DNA from: Pseudomonadota bacterium
Lineage (GTDB): Bacteria; Myxococcota_A; UBA9160; JADFDR01
Assembly: GCA_003353845.1 (NCBI GenBank)
Contig: PIVT01000011.1
Span: 1-64,000 of the forward strand
Length of the DNA stretch: 64,000 nt
Reading direction: 5' to 3'
This document shows positions 18,185 to 24,954 of the stretch, one piece after another. Numbering within the stretch: the stretch's first letter is position 1; the number at the start of each line of letters is the position of its first letter. Below the pieces are notes generated by a model, which was not told the DNA's origin, searched no databases, and saw nothing but the letters and a program-made list of their open reading frames with translations. Position numbers and translations under genes: made by a program.

Positions 18185-18321
18185 AACAATTCACACAGGT
18201 TCCTGAGCGATATTCACTCAAGTTGCACGTGAGTTTTCGCTTCTGTCCGTATTCCCGGCGGAACTTTTCACGGAAATCAACCCACCCCCCTTTACAGGGA
18301 AAACCTCTTCGTCCATTATGT

Positions 18322-18337
18322 TAATCACTTGGTTAAT
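18322..18337. promoter_or_regulatory. Candidate TetR operator, site 2 (MtmB-like gene)
   Basis: TAATCACTTGGTTAAT, within the imperfect palindrome TTAATC-ACTT-GGTTAA, lies 74 bases before the ATG of the MtmB-like gene. It matches site 1 at 14 of 16 positions and stands at nearly the same distance from its start codon. Confidence 0.65.
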
Positions 18338-18411
18338 TATATCCGAGATCGGGATCAGCAGTACCCCATCGGCCAATAAATCACTGAAGCGGTCCAAGAG
18401 GAGCACTGAAC

Positions 18412-19767
18412 ATGGGCAAGATAATGTGGGACATGATTGAACGAACGACGACCGGTCCAATTATGAGCGAAGATGATTTTGAAAATGAACTCTTCCCGAC
18501 CGTGATCGCAGAACTCGTGGCTAAGCACAAAATCGAGTTCGACCCCAATGAACCCATCATGTCCGACCCCGACATGGCAGATGCCATTTTCAAAGCCGGA
18601 ATGGAACTGCTGATGGAAGTTGGCTTGTACTGCAAAGACACCAAGCGCCTGGTCAAGTTTACCGAATCGGAACTTTGGGAAGTCATCCGAACGAGAAGGC
18701 ACACCGTCACCCTGGGAACAGGTCGAGAGGCCATCACCCTCGATCCACGTACCGCCGGAGATCCTCGGCACCCTTTCACGTGGTTTCCTGCCGGGGCATA
18801 CAACAGCACTGATGTCTCTCGCTATACCGAACTAGCCAAAATGGTGGCCCAAGAACCCACCTGTGACGGTTTGATCGGACTTCCTTTGATGGGAGTGGGT
18901 GACAAAAAATTAGTCACAGGCACCCCGGCCCAGGCCCTGAAAGTGCTCGTCGAAGGCCAGGCCATCAAAGAAGCTGCCCTCTGGGCGGGACGGCCCGGCT
19001 TCTTCCTGGGGTTCCCCATGAGTGCCACGACACCGCTTGATCTGATGCACGCTTTCGAGTCGGGCATCTACACCAAGGATAATGCGGTCATGTCAGTGCA
19101 GGTGCTACAGGATCTGCGCATCAACTACGATCGCTTCAATCAGGCTTTCTTCGCCCAACAGGCGGGAATTGAACCCTGGATGAGTAGCTCACCAACCCTC
19201 TATGCGTATCTCGCGGGACCGGAACAGGCAGCCGTCGAGATCATTGCCCACACCTTGGCCATGATGGCCTTTTCCGATGGAAGCTTGACTCAGGCGATGT
19301 CCTGTTCGGTGCATGGCACTTATCAAGGCAATGACATCACCTGGACGAACAGTGCCGCCAGCCTCGCTGCTGAAAGAAATATTCAGGTTCCCTGGATCAG
19401 CTTTGGCAGTACCGCCGACCCAGCGGGAGCGCTGAGTGATGACACATGGATTGGCACCGCCATCGCCTGCATTACCGCCTGTGTGAGTGGCATGGAGGCG
19501 CTGTGGATATGTGGCGGATCCACCGCCCTGGAGTGTCGAATGGCCGGCGAGGTCACCCGAGCTGCGGCGCCCTTGTCTGCGGCAGAGGGGACTGACCTGA
19601 TCAAGCGTTTGAGCAAGATCGAAAAAGACCCCTCTCCCGGGTTGGTGCCCATGGAGGACTTGTACGATTTCAAGAACTTCCAACCCAAGGAACTGGCTAT
19701 GAATCAATACAAGAAGATGGCCAAGATCTTCAAAGAGGAAGGGCTGAGCTATCCAACCTGGGAATAA
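18412..19767 (+). CDS. MtmB-family (monomethylamine:corrinoid) methyltransferase homologue without pyrrolysine
   Basis: This is a TIM-barrel methyltransferase that should move a methyl group from an amine-like substrate to a corrinoid protein. It resembles archaeal MtmB along its length. The best match runs from residue 50: DMADAIFKAGMELLMEVGLY, then YCKDTKRLVKFTESELW and TLGTGREAITLDPRTAGD. The length of 451 residues is close to MtmB (458). In MtmB the motif AGRPG is followed four residues later by pyrrolysine 202, encoded by an amber codon. Here AGRPGFFLG puts Gly200 (GGG at 19009) at that place, and the frame has no amber codon. The substrate may therefore differ from monomethylamine. AAGAGGAG stands eight bases before the ATG. 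The cognate corrinoid gene follows. Confidence 0.88.
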   Translation: MGKIMWDMIERTTTGPIMSEDDFENELFPTVIAELVAKHKIEFDPNEPIMSDPDMADAIFKAGMELLMEVGLYCKDTKRLVKFTESELWEVIRTRRHTVTLGTGREAITLDPRTAGDPRHPFTWFPAGAYNSTDVSRYTELAKMVAQEPTCDGLIGLPLMGVGDKKLVTGTPAQALKVLVEGQAIKEAALWAGRPGFFLGFPMSATTPLDLMHAFESGIYTKDNAVMSVQVLQDLRINYDRFNQAFFAQQAGIEPWMSSSPTLYAYLAGPEQAAVEIIAHTLAMMAFSDGSLTQAMSCSVHGTYQGNDITWTNSAASLAAERNIQVPWISFGSTADPAGALSDDTWIGTAIACITACVSGMEALWICGGSTALECRMAGEVTRAAAPLSAAEGTDLIKRLSKIEKDPSPGLVPMEDLYDFKNFQPKELAMNQYKKMAKIFKEEGLSYPTWE

Positions 19768-19840
19768 CGAATTGAGAATTTTCTGAATCCCCCCTGAGCT
19801 CACACATGCAGGGCACCACAAAACCTTGGAGAAATGGAAA

Positions 19841-20479
19841 ATGGGAAATACTGTATTTGATCTGAAAGAAGCAGTGTCCTGGGTCAAGAAAGAAGAAGCT
19901 GAGGCATTGACGAAGGAACTGCTCGCCGACGGCATCGCGCCCATGATCGTCCTCGAACAAGGAGTCATGGCCGGGCTCAGTGAACTCGGAGATCGCTTCG
20001 AAGCCAAGAAAGCCATCGTATTGGATTTGGTCAAGGGCGGAGTAACCGCCAAAACTTGCATACCGCTCATTCAAGCCGCATTCCCTGAAGGAGAAGCCGG
20101 AGCCGATGCAGGAAAAAAAGTTGTACTGGGCACCATGTTGAGCCAACACAACATCGGCAAAAACCTGGTGAGTACATTGCTTTCGATTTCTGGCTATGAA
20201 GTATTCGATATCGGTGAAAAAAGAGAACCGTGGGATTTTTATGAAAAGGCCGAAGAAGTCGGTGCAGACCTCATCGCCGTTTCAGTTGTGTTTGGACCTG
20301 CCATGCAGAAGTTTGGCGACCTGATCGAGTTGCTAAAGGAATTGAAAGTTCGCGAGAAATATCCGGTCATTGTCGGTGGAGCCGTCACCCATGAAAAATG
20401 GGCTTCGGAGATGGGCGCTGACGGCTGGGGCAAGCAGGCCAAGGATGCGGTGAGCCTCACCGAAGAACTGACCCTTTGA
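19841..20479 (+). CDS. Methyltransferase-cognate corrinoid protein (MtmC/MtbC-like)
   Basis: This carries the methyl group on a cobamide cofactor. Residues 1-88 form the helical cap domain (DGIAPMIVLEQGVMAGLSEL, then a DRFE motif). Residues 92-212 form the B12-binding Rossmann domain. The usual motif Asp-x-His-Asp-x-Gly is here SQHNIGK. Histidine 103, the expected lower cobalt ligand, is kept, but the aspartate two residues before it is serine 101 and the following one is asparagine. VIVGGAVTHEKWASEMGADG closes the cofactor pocket. A TTG at 19826 is also in frame, but GGAG nine bases before the ATG at 19841 favours the shorter protein. It lies 73 bases after the MtmB-like gene, probably in one transcript. 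Confidence 0.9.
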   Translation: MGNTVFDLKEAVSWVKKEEAEALTKELLADGIAPMIVLEQGVMAGLSELGDRFEAKKAIVLDLVKGGVTAKTCIPLIQAAFPEGEAGADAGKKVVLGTMLSQHNIGKNLVSTLLSISGYEVFDIGEKREPWDFYEKAEEVGADLIAVSVVFGPAMQKFGDLIELLKELKVREKYPVIVGGAVTHEKWASEMGADGWGKQAKDAVSLTEELTL

Positions 20480-20520
20480 AGCGCAGCGCACTCTGAGAGT
20501 CGAAGCCTTGTAGAAAACCA

Positions 20521-20554
20521 AAGAGGCGTCCGGGAAAAAACCCGAACGCCTCTT
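20521..20554. terminator. Strong hairpin terminator, copy 1
   Basis: A 14-base stem (AAGAGGCGTCCGGG against CCCGAACGCCTCTT, one mismatch) has a six-A loop. It lies between the convergent corrinoid gene and first secreted-protein gene, so it can serve both strands. Confidence 0.8.
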
Positions 20555-20636
20555 GGCGACTATTCTCTTCTCTCTTCTTTGAGAATCATTGCGGAGCCAT
20601 TTGCAGCCCCTGCGATCCTCTAATGACAGCGACTCA

Positions 20637-21263
20637 CTATTTCACGTTTAGATTCTCTTTGGCCTTACCCTTGATCTTGACCTTGCCGCTCTTGGCGTTG
20701 ACCACCTTCTTGCCGAAGAGTTCCTGGAGCCTTTCTGCCATTGCATCCGGCAGGTCAAAGTCACCGTCATCGAGTTTGCAGTCCGCATTCCAACTCACCT
20801 GCGTGAGGTCCCCTTCCTTATCGGCCTTTACATTGGTGGAAGCCTTGCACTTTTCAGGAAAGGCCGAAGAGTAGGTGCTCGAGTACCCGTAGTAGTCGGT
20901 GTAAATATGGAAGGCCAGCCGAACGTTCTTCTTCTGGGACAGGTCGCCCTTCTTATCCGAGCGGGTCACCTTGTCTGCTTCGTACAGATTCCAGCTGAGC
21001 CCTATCGCCCCGCTCGAGAGATAGCTGAAGTAGCCGGAGCCGGTAGACGTCCATATCGAACCATAGGCAAAGTTCGAATCCTCGGATTGATTAATATAGG
21101 CCCAATTATAACCGTCGTCGTCACTAAACCCACTCTCGATGTCGAGAAGGTCTGGATTGTCCCAGCCACCAATTCCAGCCGACGCGTCCGTACCCAACGT
21201 GGCTGCGCCAAAGACAAAACTCACCGCAAGCAACAGGGTCATTACTGTTCTCTGTAAGCGCAT
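20637..21263 (-). CDS. Secreted protein of unknown function, paralogue 1
   Basis: I do not recognise this family. From the ATG at 21263 (AGGAG eight bases upstream) it has 208 residues with a clear Sec signal (RLQRTVMTLLLAVSFVFGAA, cleavage near DASA-G). Next comes an acidic and aromatic segment rich in Asp, Ser, Tyr and Trp, then a conserved half (GLSWNLYEADKVTRSDKKGD) with two cysteines that could pair, and a lysine-rich tail. The longer open frame upstream would place the signal internally and has no ribosome site. A near-copy lies directly upstream. It is convergent with the corrinoid gene and probably exported to the periplasm or beyond. Confidence 0.75.
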   Translation of the reverse strand: MRLQRTVMTLLLAVSFVFGAATLGTDASAGIGGWDNPDLLDIESGFSDDDGYNWAYINQSEDSNFAYGSIWTSTGSGYFSYLSSGAIGLSWNLYEADKVTRSDKKGDLSQKKNVRLAFHIYTDYYGYSSTYSSAFPEKCKASTNVKADKEGDLTQVSWNADCKLDDGDFDLPDAMAERLQELFGKKVVNAKSGKVKIKGKAKENLNVK

Positions 21264-21382
21264 CAACCTTCTCCTCTTTTGAGTTCTTTCTATCGGGTTC
21301 TTTCTATATATGCATGAATATGCATGAAAGAACCGGCAATGGTCAAGAGGCTTACCGCACAAAGGTAGCTGGCACACGGGAT

Positions 21383-21413
21383 GCGGTGACCCCCACCGAA
21401 GAACTGACCCTTT
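21383..21413 (+). pseudogene. Duplicated 3' fragment of the corrinoid-protein gene
   Basis: The stretch repeats the last codons of the corrinoid gene (CCGAAGAACTGACCCTTT is unchanged). It has two base changes just before that, and the stop codon is altered from TGA to TAA. It has no start and is a by-product of the tandem duplication. Confidence 0.7.
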
Positions 21414-21456
21414 AAAGCGCAGCGCACTCTGAGAGTCGAAGCCTTGTAAAAAACGA

Positions 21457-21490
21457 AAGAGGCGTCCGGGAAAAAACCCGAACGCCTCTT
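21457..21490. terminator. Strong hairpin terminator, copy 2
   Basis: This is an exact copy of the hairpin at 20521-20554, carried by the second duplication unit. It would end the transcript of the second secreted-protein gene before it reaches the first. Confidence 0.75.
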
Positions 21491-21572
21491 GGCGACTATT
21501 CTCTTCTCTCTTCTTTGAGAATCATTGCGGAGCCACTTGCAACCCTTGCGATCCTCTAATGACAGAGACTCA

Positions 21573-22193
21573 CTATCGCACGTTTATACTCTCTTTGGCC
21601 TTACCCTTGATCTTGACCTTGCCGCTCTTGGCGTTGACCACCTTCTTGCCGAAGATTTCCTGGAGGCTTTCTGCCATTGCATCCGGCAGGTCAAAGTCAC
21701 CGTCATCGAGTTTGCAGTCCACATTCCAACTCACCTGCGTGAGGTCCCCTTCCTTATCGGCCTTTGCATTGGTAGAAGCCTTACACTTTTCAGGAAAGGC
21801 CGTGGAATAGGTGCTCACGTACCCGTAGTCATAGGTGTAAATATGGAAGGCCAGCCGGACGTTCTTCTTCTGGGACAGGTCGCCCTTCTTGTCCGAGCGG
21901 GTCACCTTGTCTGCTTCGTACAGATCCCAACTGAGCCCTACCGCCCCGCTCGAGAGATAGCTGAAGTAGCCGGAGCCGGTGTCCGCCCATATCGAACCTG
22001 AGGCATAGTTCGAATACCCGGAATGATAAATATAGCCCTGATTAGCACTGGCATCGTCGTCAGCAAACCAACGATCAATGTCGAGAAGGTCTGGATTGTT
22101 CCAGCCAGCCGACGCGTCCGTACCCAACGTGGCTGCGCCAAAGACAAAACTCACCGCAACCAACATGGTCATTACTGTTCTCTGTAAGCGCAT
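21573..22193 (-). CDS. Secreted protein of unknown function, paralogue 2
   Basis: This paralogue of the gene at 20637-21263 has 206 residues. The signal peptide and the C-terminal 130 residues are nearly identical, including both cysteines and the KKVVNAKSGKVKIKGKAKE tail. The first 50 or so residues after the signal differ strongly. Here they read WNNPDLLDIDRWFADDD, then ASANQGYIYHSGYSN, and two residues are deleted. The function is unknown. The open frame continues far upstream, overlapping the end of the acyl-CoA ligase gene, but the signal peptide and the AGGAG ribosome site fix the start at 22193. Confidence 0.75.
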   Translation of the reverse strand: MRLQRTVMTMLVAVSFVFGAATLGTDASAGWNNPDLLDIDRWFADDDASANQGYIYHSGYSNYASGSIWADTGSGYFSYLSSGAVGLSWDLYEADKVTRSDKKGDLSQKKNVRLAFHIYTYDYGYVSTYSTAFPEKCKASTNAKADKEGDLTQVSWNVDCKLDDGDFDLPDAMAESLQEIFGKKVVNAKSGKVKIKGKAKESINVR

Positions 22194-22301
22194 CAACCTT
22201 CTCCTCTTTTGAGTTCTTTCTATCGGGTTCTTTCTATATATGCATGAATATGCATGAAAGAACCGGCAATGGTCAAGAGGCCTACCGCACAAAGGTAGCT
22301 G

Positions 22302-22323
22302 GCACACGGGATTCGCCGTGTGC
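22302..22323. terminator. Perfect hairpin at the end of the acyl-CoA ligase gene
   Basis: GCACACGG (22302-22309) and CCGTGTGC (22316-22323) pair perfectly around six bases, just beyond the ligase stop codon. There is no T-run on the minus strand, so it may only stabilise the transcript end. The first duplication unit lost this hairpin at its junction. Confidence 0.4.
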
Positions 22324-22329
22324 GACATT

Positions 22330-23988
22330 TCATCTTTTCGCCTTGGCCAACTCCGCCAAGGCCTTTTCTTTGGCCCAGCAATAATCGGCCTTGCCTGAGG
22401 GCGAGCGCAGGATTTCATCGACGAAGAGATAGGCCTTGGGGAGTTTGTACGAGGCCAGCCATTCCCCGGCCGTCTCACGCAAGCTCTGCTCATCACAAGG
22501 CACACCGACCCTTGGCAAAATCAGTGCCGTCACTTGATTGCCCCAGCGTTCATCGGGCGTGCCCACCACCACCGCGTCATAGACTTCTTCGTGATGTTTG
22601 AGGGCCTGTTCCACTTCCTCGGCGTAGATCTTCTCTCCGCCGCTGTTGATGGTGACGGAATCTCGCCCCAGCAAAACCATTTTGCCCGAAGCATCGTACT
22701 GCGCGCGATCTCCGGGGACCGAGTAACGCACGCCGGCGATGGTGGGAAAGGTTCCAGCGCTCTTCTCGGCATCACCTAGATAACCCAAGGGCACAAAACC
22801 CGTCTTGGCGATCCAGCCCACTTCCTGACTCTCGGGCGTGACGACGCGCGTTAAATCTTCGGAGAGGATGGAGTTATTGGCCATGATGTCAAAGGAGCCC
22901 ACGGTCTGCGTGAAATCTTTGCGCGTCACTTGAACCGCCTGGGTGCCCGTTTCCGAAGAGCCCAAGCCATCGACGATGGTGAGGTTCGGCAAGAGTTCAA
23001 TCAACTCCTGTTTCAAGGAGACGGAGAGGATGGCGCCCCCGGAAGAAACCAGGTTGAGATGCGAAAGGTCGTAGGTCTTTTGTTTCAACTGATCGATCAA
23101 GGGGCGAGCAAAGGCATCTCCGACAATCATGACGGCGCTGACCTTTTCTCGTTCAATGGTGGACCACACGTCGTCGGGATCCAATGTGCGCGAGTTGGAT
23201 TGCAAAACCACGCAACCGCCGTTGATCCAACACGTCAAGGTGCCCCAGTGCCCACCCCCGTGCATCATGGGTGGCGTGGGCATCACGCGCTGCGTAGCGT
23301 TTTGTGCCTGTGCCACGACCTCTTCCAGATTGGCCGGTCGACGCAAACCGTCCAAAGCGCCGTAGAAGATATCTTCCTGACGCCACAGCACGCCCTTGGG
23401 CGCCCCCGTGGTTCCGCCCGTGTACAAGATATAGAGGTCATCGGGTGTAAGATCCGTGGGTTCCAGCGGCGCGGCTTGTGCCAGGGCTTCTTCGTAGTCC
23501 AAGGCCCCGGGCAACAAGGGCTCGCCCGAATCGTCTTGCACCTGCAGCCACAGGGCTATATTGGGAAGCCTGTCGCGGACACGCGCCAGGGCCGGAGCAA
23601 AACTGGCGTGGTAGATCACCGCCCGCGCGTTGGCGTTGGCAAACAGATAAATCAGTTCCTCATCCACGTAGCGGTAGTTCACATTAAAGGGCGCAGTGCG
23701 AGCTTTCATGGCCCCCAACATGCCTTCCATGTATTCACTGCCGTTGTACAGGTAGAGTGCCACATGATCTTGACCGGATTCCCATCCTTGCAGCTCGCCT
23801 TGCAGCCCGCCTTGCAACTCACTGCGCTCGCGCTGACAACCCAAGCCCGCCTTCTGCAATACGTCGGCCAAGCGCCGCGTGCGGTCCGTCAACTGGCCGT
23901 AGGTCAGCCGCCGTTGGCCATGCACCAGACATTCGGCCTGGGGATTGATCGCAGCCACGGCTTCGGTAATGACCGCCAGGTTCATCAT
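22330..23988 (-). CDS. AMP-binding acyl-CoA synthetase
   Basis: This is an acyl-CoA ligase of 552 residues. ILYTGGTTGAPKGVLW is the adenylate-forming motif (P-loop type). MMHGGGHWGTL, DGLGSSETGTQAVQ and GRDSVTINSGGEKIYAEEVE are typical of fatty-acyl and medium-chain CoA ligases, and the catalytic lysine motif RSPSGKADYCWAK is near the end. The start at 23988 comes four bases after the stop of the upstream toroid-protein gene, so the two are co-transcribed. The frame is open further upstream inside that gene. A 12-base in-frame repeat (23787-23822) encodes LQGGLQGELQG. The substrate is not readable. Confidence 0.9.
   Translation of the reverse strand: MMNLAVITEAVAAINPQAECLVHGQRRLTYGQLTDRTRRLADVLQKAGLGCQRERSELQGGLQGELQGWESGQDHVALYLYNGSEYMEGMLGAMKARTAPFNVNYRYVDEELIYLFANANARAVIYHASFAPALARVRDRLPNIALWLQVQDDSGEPLLPGALDYEEALAQAAPLEPTDLTPDDLYILYTGGTTGAPKGVLWRQEDIFYGALDGLRRPANLEEVVAQAQNATQRVMPTPPMMHGGGHWGTLTCWINGGCVVLQSNSRTLDPDDVWSTIEREKVSAVMIVGDAFARPLIDQLKQKTYDLSHLNLVSSGGAILSVSLKQELIELLPNLTIVDGLGSSETGTQAVQVTRKDFTQTVGSFDIMANNSILSEDLTRVVTPESQEVGWIAKTGFVPLGYLGDAEKSAGTFPTIAGVRYSVPGDRAQYDASGKMVLLGRDSVTINSGGEKIYAEEVEQALKHHEEVYDAVVVGTPDERWGNQVTALILPRVGVPCDEQSLRETAGEWLASYKLPKAYLFVDEILRSPSGKADYCWAKEKALAELAKAKR
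23787..23822. repeat. 12-base in-frame tandem repeat in the acyl-CoA ligase
   Basis: CCTTGCAGCTCG, CCTTGCAGCCCG and CCTTGCAACTCA follow each other without gaps. On the coding strand they give the LQG-containing four-residue repeats. Confidence 0.75.
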
Positions 23989-23992
23989 GGAG

Positions 23993-24928
23993 TTACACTT
24001 CCTCTTCAGGGATCGTCGCTTGCAATTCACGGCTGAAGCGAGACAGCGCCAAGACTGCCGTCAAGGTCGCTTGCGCCGGCGTTTGCAAACCCAAGGCATT
24101 TTCACTGGCCGGGAAACTTCCATCGGCTTGCTGCTCACGCAAGAGTTCGGGGATCAGTCGGCCGCCATCCATGGAGACACCGGGCAAGGCATAGGCATCA
24201 CAGAAAAGAAAAATACGGACCGCTTCCAAAGCTGTGATCACGCCCCCGCGCATTCCTTTTTCAAACTCCCTTCCACACCACTGCAAGGCTTCATCGCCAA
24301 TCTCGTGACTGGCAACCGTGAGCAAGTGAAAGTAAGCCGCCAGTAAAGGCCAGGTGTCAGCGGACACGCGTTCCGTTGACCAGCCCGCGGCCAGGGCTTC
24401 CAATGCGGCATCGACAACCATGATGCGCACTGAGTTTGACTTGACCAGAAAAGCCCCCAACATGCCGGAGATGTAGGTACGCGCATCTGCGCTCACAGCA
24501 TCCTCGTCTCCCCACATCCCGTCGGGACCCTGTGTTTTTGAGATCGCCTGCACCCAGCGTTTGAGTAGCGGATCGCTTAGCAAGTCGTGGTCATCGAGCA
24601 CCGCTAACACTTCCAGACTGCTCGCCGCAGACAAAGGCTCGGCGTCTTTTGCTGCCTTACTCGCCTCCTTGCTCGCCTCTTTGCTCGGCCAGGCGCCAAA
24701 GAACCCCTCTTCCGATTGAAGCCTTGCCAACGCAGCCAACAGTTCCTCGGGCGAGGCTTTTTCGAGCAGCACTCTGAAACGCAAGCGATCGAGTTCGCTG
24801 CCGGCCGCCTCCACATAGGCGTAAGCCTTCTCCAAGGCGTCCACCACTTGCTCCATGGAGATGACGATGTCTTGTTCCCGGGCCTGTTCCCTCGCAGGAG
24901 GCTCTAACTGAATCAAGTCCTTTGCCAT
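23993..24928 (-). CDS. Alpha/alpha-toroid (prenyltransferase/squalene-cyclase-like) protein
   Basis: This 311-residue protein is built of helical repeats ending in QW-like motifs: LQSEEGFFGAWP near residue 70, TQGPDGMWGDED near 134, and EQQADGSFPASENALG near 270. These are typical of terpenoid-cyclase and prenyltransferase alpha/alpha toroids. No DXDD catalytic motif of squalene-hopene cyclases is seen, so enzymatic cyclase activity is doubtful. The linker PSKEASKEASKAAKDAE comes from a 12-base DNA repeat (24656-24691). It lies directly upstream of, and four bases from, the acyl-CoA ligase start, suggesting a shared lipid or terpenoid role. No signal peptide is seen. Confidence 0.65.
   Translation of the reverse strand: MAKDLIQLEPPAREQAREQDIVISMEQVVDALEKAYAYVEAAGSELDRLRFRVLLEKASPEELLAALARLQSEEGFFGAWPSKEASKEASKAAKDAEPLSAASSLEVLAVLDDHDLLSDPLLKRWVQAISKTQGPDGMWGDEDAVSADARTYISGMLGAFLVKSNSVRIMVVDAALEALAAGWSTERVSADTWPLLAAYFHLLTVASHEIGDEALQWCGREFEKGMRGGVITALEAVRIFLFCDAYALPGVSMDGGRLIPELLREQQADGSFPASENALGLQTPAQATLTAVLALSRFSRELQATIPEEEV
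24656..24691. repeat. 12-base in-frame tandem repeat in the toroid protein
   Basis: CTTACTCGCCTC, CTTGCTCGCCTC and TTTGCTCGGCCA lie in tandem. They encode the EASKEASK linker on the minus strand. Confidence 0.75.
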
Positions 24929-24954
24929 GACTAGCCCTGCTCCTTATTCACCCC

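Larger units (their letters stand above)
20443..21378. repeat. Tandem duplication, unit 1 (936 bases)
   Basis: Unit 1 runs from inside the 3' end of the corrinoid gene through the first secreted-protein gene and its leader. It is repeated as unit 2 at 21379-22308. Matching positions are offset by 936 bases, falling to 930 after a small deletion inside the coding region. Both units and the right flank begin with GGAT, the probable junction homology. Confidence 0.9.
21264..21572. other. Leader of paralogue 1 and junction of the tandem duplication
   Basis: This 309-base stretch holds the 5' leader of the first secreted-protein gene (with ATATGCATGA twice in tandem at 21308-21327). It also holds the GGAT junction at 21379-21382, a copied remnant of the corrinoid gene end (21383-21413), and the second hairpin terminator. 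No complete gene is present. Confidence 0.7.
21379..22308. repeat. Tandem duplication, unit 2 (930 bases)
   Basis: This is the second copy of the unit at 20443-21378. Its first 35 bases are a copy of the end of the corrinoid gene and now encode nothing. Similarity stops at GGAT (22309-22312), where unique sequence leading to the acyl-CoA ligase begins. Confidence 0.9.

Noticed and set aside
18412-19767. Pyrrolysine read-through in the MtmB-like gene
   Set aside because: The frame has no amber codon, the aligned position is a glycine codon, and no pylT or pylS is seen in the window.
22930-24036. Long plus-strand open frame (368 codons) opposite the acyl-CoA ligase
   Set aside because: It lies almost wholly antisense to a gene with clear family motifs. 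Its Gln/His/Gly-rich composition is typical of a shadow frame in GC-rich DNA.
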